A DNA stretch of 64,000 nucleotides from Variovorax paradoxus (GTDB lineage: Bacteria > Pseudomonadota > Gammaproteobacteria > Burkholderiales > Burkholderiaceae_C): the NCBI RefSeq assembly GCF_018614915.1, contig NZ_JAGGNU010000011.1:1-64000 (forward strand), given 5' to 3'. The notes under the pieces are model-generated. The model made no database searches and was not told where the DNA came from. It worked only from the letters and a program-made list of their open reading frames with translations. Below, piece by piece: positions 62,326 through 64,000 of the stretch (positions are counted from its first letter, which is position 1; each line of letters begins with the position of its first letter). Position numbers and translations under genes: made by a program.

Positions 62326-63953
62326 CAGCCAGCGGTTTGAAGTGCCAGCCCGGCGTGTTCACGCAACGGATGGAAATGGATCTTCGGAAAGCGCTCCTGC
62401 GCCAGCCGCACGTCGTAGGGCGAGGTGCAGAGGTAGGCCAGCGTGTTGGCCGCATCCAGCGCCATGCGGGCCGGATAGGCATCGGTGAAGGCGCGCAGCT
62501 CGGCCGGCGTGTCGGCCGTGATCCAGCGCGCGCCGGTGTACTGGCAGCCTTCGAGCCGGATGTCGGCGTCGTACTCGGTCTTCAGGCGGTGCTGCACCAC
62601 TTCGAACTGCAGCTGGCCGACGGCGCCCAGCAGCATCGGCCCGCCGACCTCGGGGCGAAACACCTGGATCGCGCCTTCTTCGCCGAGCTGCGCCAGGCCC
62701 TGCTGCAGCTGCTTGGTGCGCAGCGGGTTCCTGAGGATCACGGTCATGAAGAGTTCGGGCGCGAAGAAGGGCAGGCCGGTGAACTGCAGCGAGGCGCCGT
62801 CGGTGATGGTGTCGCCGAGCTGTACGCCGCCGTGGGTGGTGAAGCCGACGATGTCGCCCGCATAGGCTTCCTCGACCGCCTCGCGGCGCTGGCTCATGAA
62901 GGTCACGACGCTGGTCGGGCGCAGCTCCTTCGCGGTGCGCTGCACCCGGAGCTTCATGCCCGGCGTGTACTTGCCCGAGGCCATGCGCACGAAGGCGATG
63001 CGGTCGCGGTGGTTGGCGTCCATGTTGGCCTGCACCTTGAACACCACGCCGGCGAAGTCCTTGTCCTCGGGCTGGATCTCGCGCACCACCGGCTGGCGGT
63101 TGACCAGCGTGGTGCTGGTGCGCGGCTGCGGCGGCGGCGCGAGGTCGACCAGCGCATCGAGCACTTCCATCACGCCGAAGTTGTTGACGCCGGAGCCGAA
63201 GAACACCGGCGTCTGCTTGCCTGCGAGGAAGGCCTCGCGGTCCCAGGTGGGCGAGGCGCCGGTGGCGAGCTCCATGCTCTCCATCGCGGTGTCGAACTCG
63301 TGGCCGAAGCGCTTCTGCAGCGCCTCGCGCTGGGCCAGCGGCATGGCTTCGAAGTCCTGCGGCAGCCGCTCGCTGCCCGACTCGAACACCGTCATCGCCT
63401 GCGTCCGCAGGTTCACGATGCCGCCGAAGCTCTTGCCCTGGCCCACCGGCCAGGTCATGGGCACGCAGGGCATGCCGAGCTCGCGCTCGATCTCGTCGAG
63501 CAGCTCCAGCGGCTCGCGCACCTCGCGGTCCATCTTGTTGACGAAGGTGATGATCGGCGTGTCGCGCTGGCGGCAGACCTCGATCAGCCGGCGCGTCTGC
63601 GCCTCGACACCATTGGCCGCGTCGATCACCATCAAGGCCGAGTCGACCGCGGTGAGCACGCGGTAGGTGTCCTCGGAGAAGTCCTTGTGGCCCGGCGTGT
63701 CGAGCAGGTTGATCACGTGCTCGCGGTACATCATCTGCATCACCGAGCTGGCCACCGAGATGCCGCGCTGCTTCTCGATTTCCATCCAGTCGGAGGTGGC
63801 GTGGCGCGAGGCCTTGCGCGCCTTGACCGAGCCGGCGATCTGGATCGCGCCGGAGAACAGCAGCAGCTTCTCGGTCAGCGTGGTCTTGCCGGCGTCGGGG
63901 TGGGAAATGATCGCGAAGGTGCGACGGCGGCGGGTTTCTGAGGCGAAGGTCAT
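62325..63953 (-). CDS. prfC: peptide chain release factor 3
   Basis: This translational GTPase removes RF1 and RF2 from the ribosome after termination. The 542-residue protein has G1 SHPDAGKTTLTEKLL, switch KQRGISVASSVMQM, G3 LLDTPGHKDFSEDTYR and G4 FVNKMDR. RF3-type domains II and III follow (VGQLQFEVVQHRLKTEYDAD). It is co-transcribed with the HAD phosphatase gene through a TGATG overlap. The start lies 47 bases from the window edge, so upstream context is not visible. Confidence 0.97.
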   Translation of the reverse strand: MTFASETRRRRTFAIISHPDAGKTTLTEKLLLFSGAIQIAGSVKARKASRHATSDWMEIEKQRGISVASSVMQMMYREHVINLLDTPGHKDFSEDTYRVLTAVDSALMVIDAANGVEAQTRRLIEVCRQRDTPIITFVNKMDREVREPLELLDEIERELGMPCVPMTWPVGQGKSFGGIVNLRTQAMTVFESGSERLPQDFEAMPLAQREALQKRFGHEFDTAMESMELATGASPTWDREAFLAGKQTPVFFGSGVNNFGVMEVLDALVDLAPPPQPRTSTTLVNRQPVVREIQPEDKDFAGVVFKVQANMDANHRDRIAFVRMASGKYTPGMKLRVQRTAKELRPTSVVTFMSQRREAVEEAYAGDIVGFTTHGGVQLGDTITDGASLQFTGLPFFAPELFMTVILRNPLRTKQLQQGLAQLGEEGAIQVFRPEVGGPMLLGAVGQLQFEVVQHRLKTEYDADIRLEGCQYTGARWITADTPAELRAFTDAYPARMALDAANTLAYLCTSPYDVRLAQERFPKIHFHPLREHAGLALQTAG

Positions 63954-64000
63954 GGGGGTGAACGCGGTGCGCGCTCACGGGCGCGGGCTGCTGGCGGCAA

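Overview
The window is a 64-kb chromosomal segment of a GC-rich betaproteobacterium, most likely a Comamonadaceae member close to Variovorax. This is inferred from gene content and order (glyQ-glyS-gmhB-plsC, liu operon, aceK-thiolase, Bug-type solute receptor, double-length uvrA) and from short GC-rich dispersed repeats typical of that family. Most of it is ordinary chromosome with tightly packed, often ATGA-overlapping operons. I saw no tRNA, rRNA, CRISPR array, integrase or insertion sequence. No intergenic stretch exceeds about 300 bases apart from a decayed gene segment at about 19065-19590.

Layout. 264-6434: glycyl-tRNA synthetase, a two-gene DUF6036 module of lower GC, a gmhB homologue with an altered catalytic motif, plsC and a YgjP-like metallopeptidase. 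6448-13118 (minus strand): an SDR, a response regulator/hybrid kinase pair, and an operon of metallo-hydrolase, leucine-rich-repeat kinase and pseudouridine synthase. 13218-17395: a LiuR-like MerR regulator, carbonic anhydrase, AceK and a thiolase. 17569-21585: an accessory patch with two hypothetical genes, the last third of a type I secretion fusion protein (HlyD) and an intact TolC-like gene. 21725-29396: a close homologue of carboxypeptidase G2, an acyl-CoA dehydrogenase, an amidase, a LuxR regulator and a DedA-rhodanese fusion. 29430-32213: TPP riboswitch, thiC and a HAD phosphatase. 32499-42436: an AraC/OruR-like regulator divergent from the leucine-degradation operon (liuA, acyl-CoA ligase, liuB, dinB-like, liuC, DUF4126, liuD). 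liuE lies separately at 46409. Together the liu genes convert isovaleryl-CoA to acetoacetate and acetyl-CoA, and the thiolase, AceK and LiuR at 13-17 kb fit the same acetyl-CoA-centred metabolism.

43413-46272 interrupts this metabolic block with what I read as an orphan type III secretion cargo module. It has two tandem CesT-type chaperones followed by a lower-GC, three-repeat putative effector. A HrpL-box-like promoter precedes it, and a one-base frameshift separates the effector from its last ~110 codons. 47328-64000 returns to core genes: a YbaK-type deacylase, DUF1289, a DsbA-like isomerase, an MHS transporter, an ABC solute receptor, a double-length uvrA carrying two different repeat elements inserted in frame, an acetylpolyamine amidohydrolase, a TctC/Bug receptor, trxC, a DUF4399 protein, a HAD-IIB phosphatase and prfC.

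The observations I consider most worth following are the chaperone/effector module, the 118-bp tandem duplication at the liuD start (which creates two leader ORFs and a perfect 16-bp stem around the liuD start codon), the repeat insertions inside uvrA, and the Asp-to-Asn change in the GmhB nucleophile motif.
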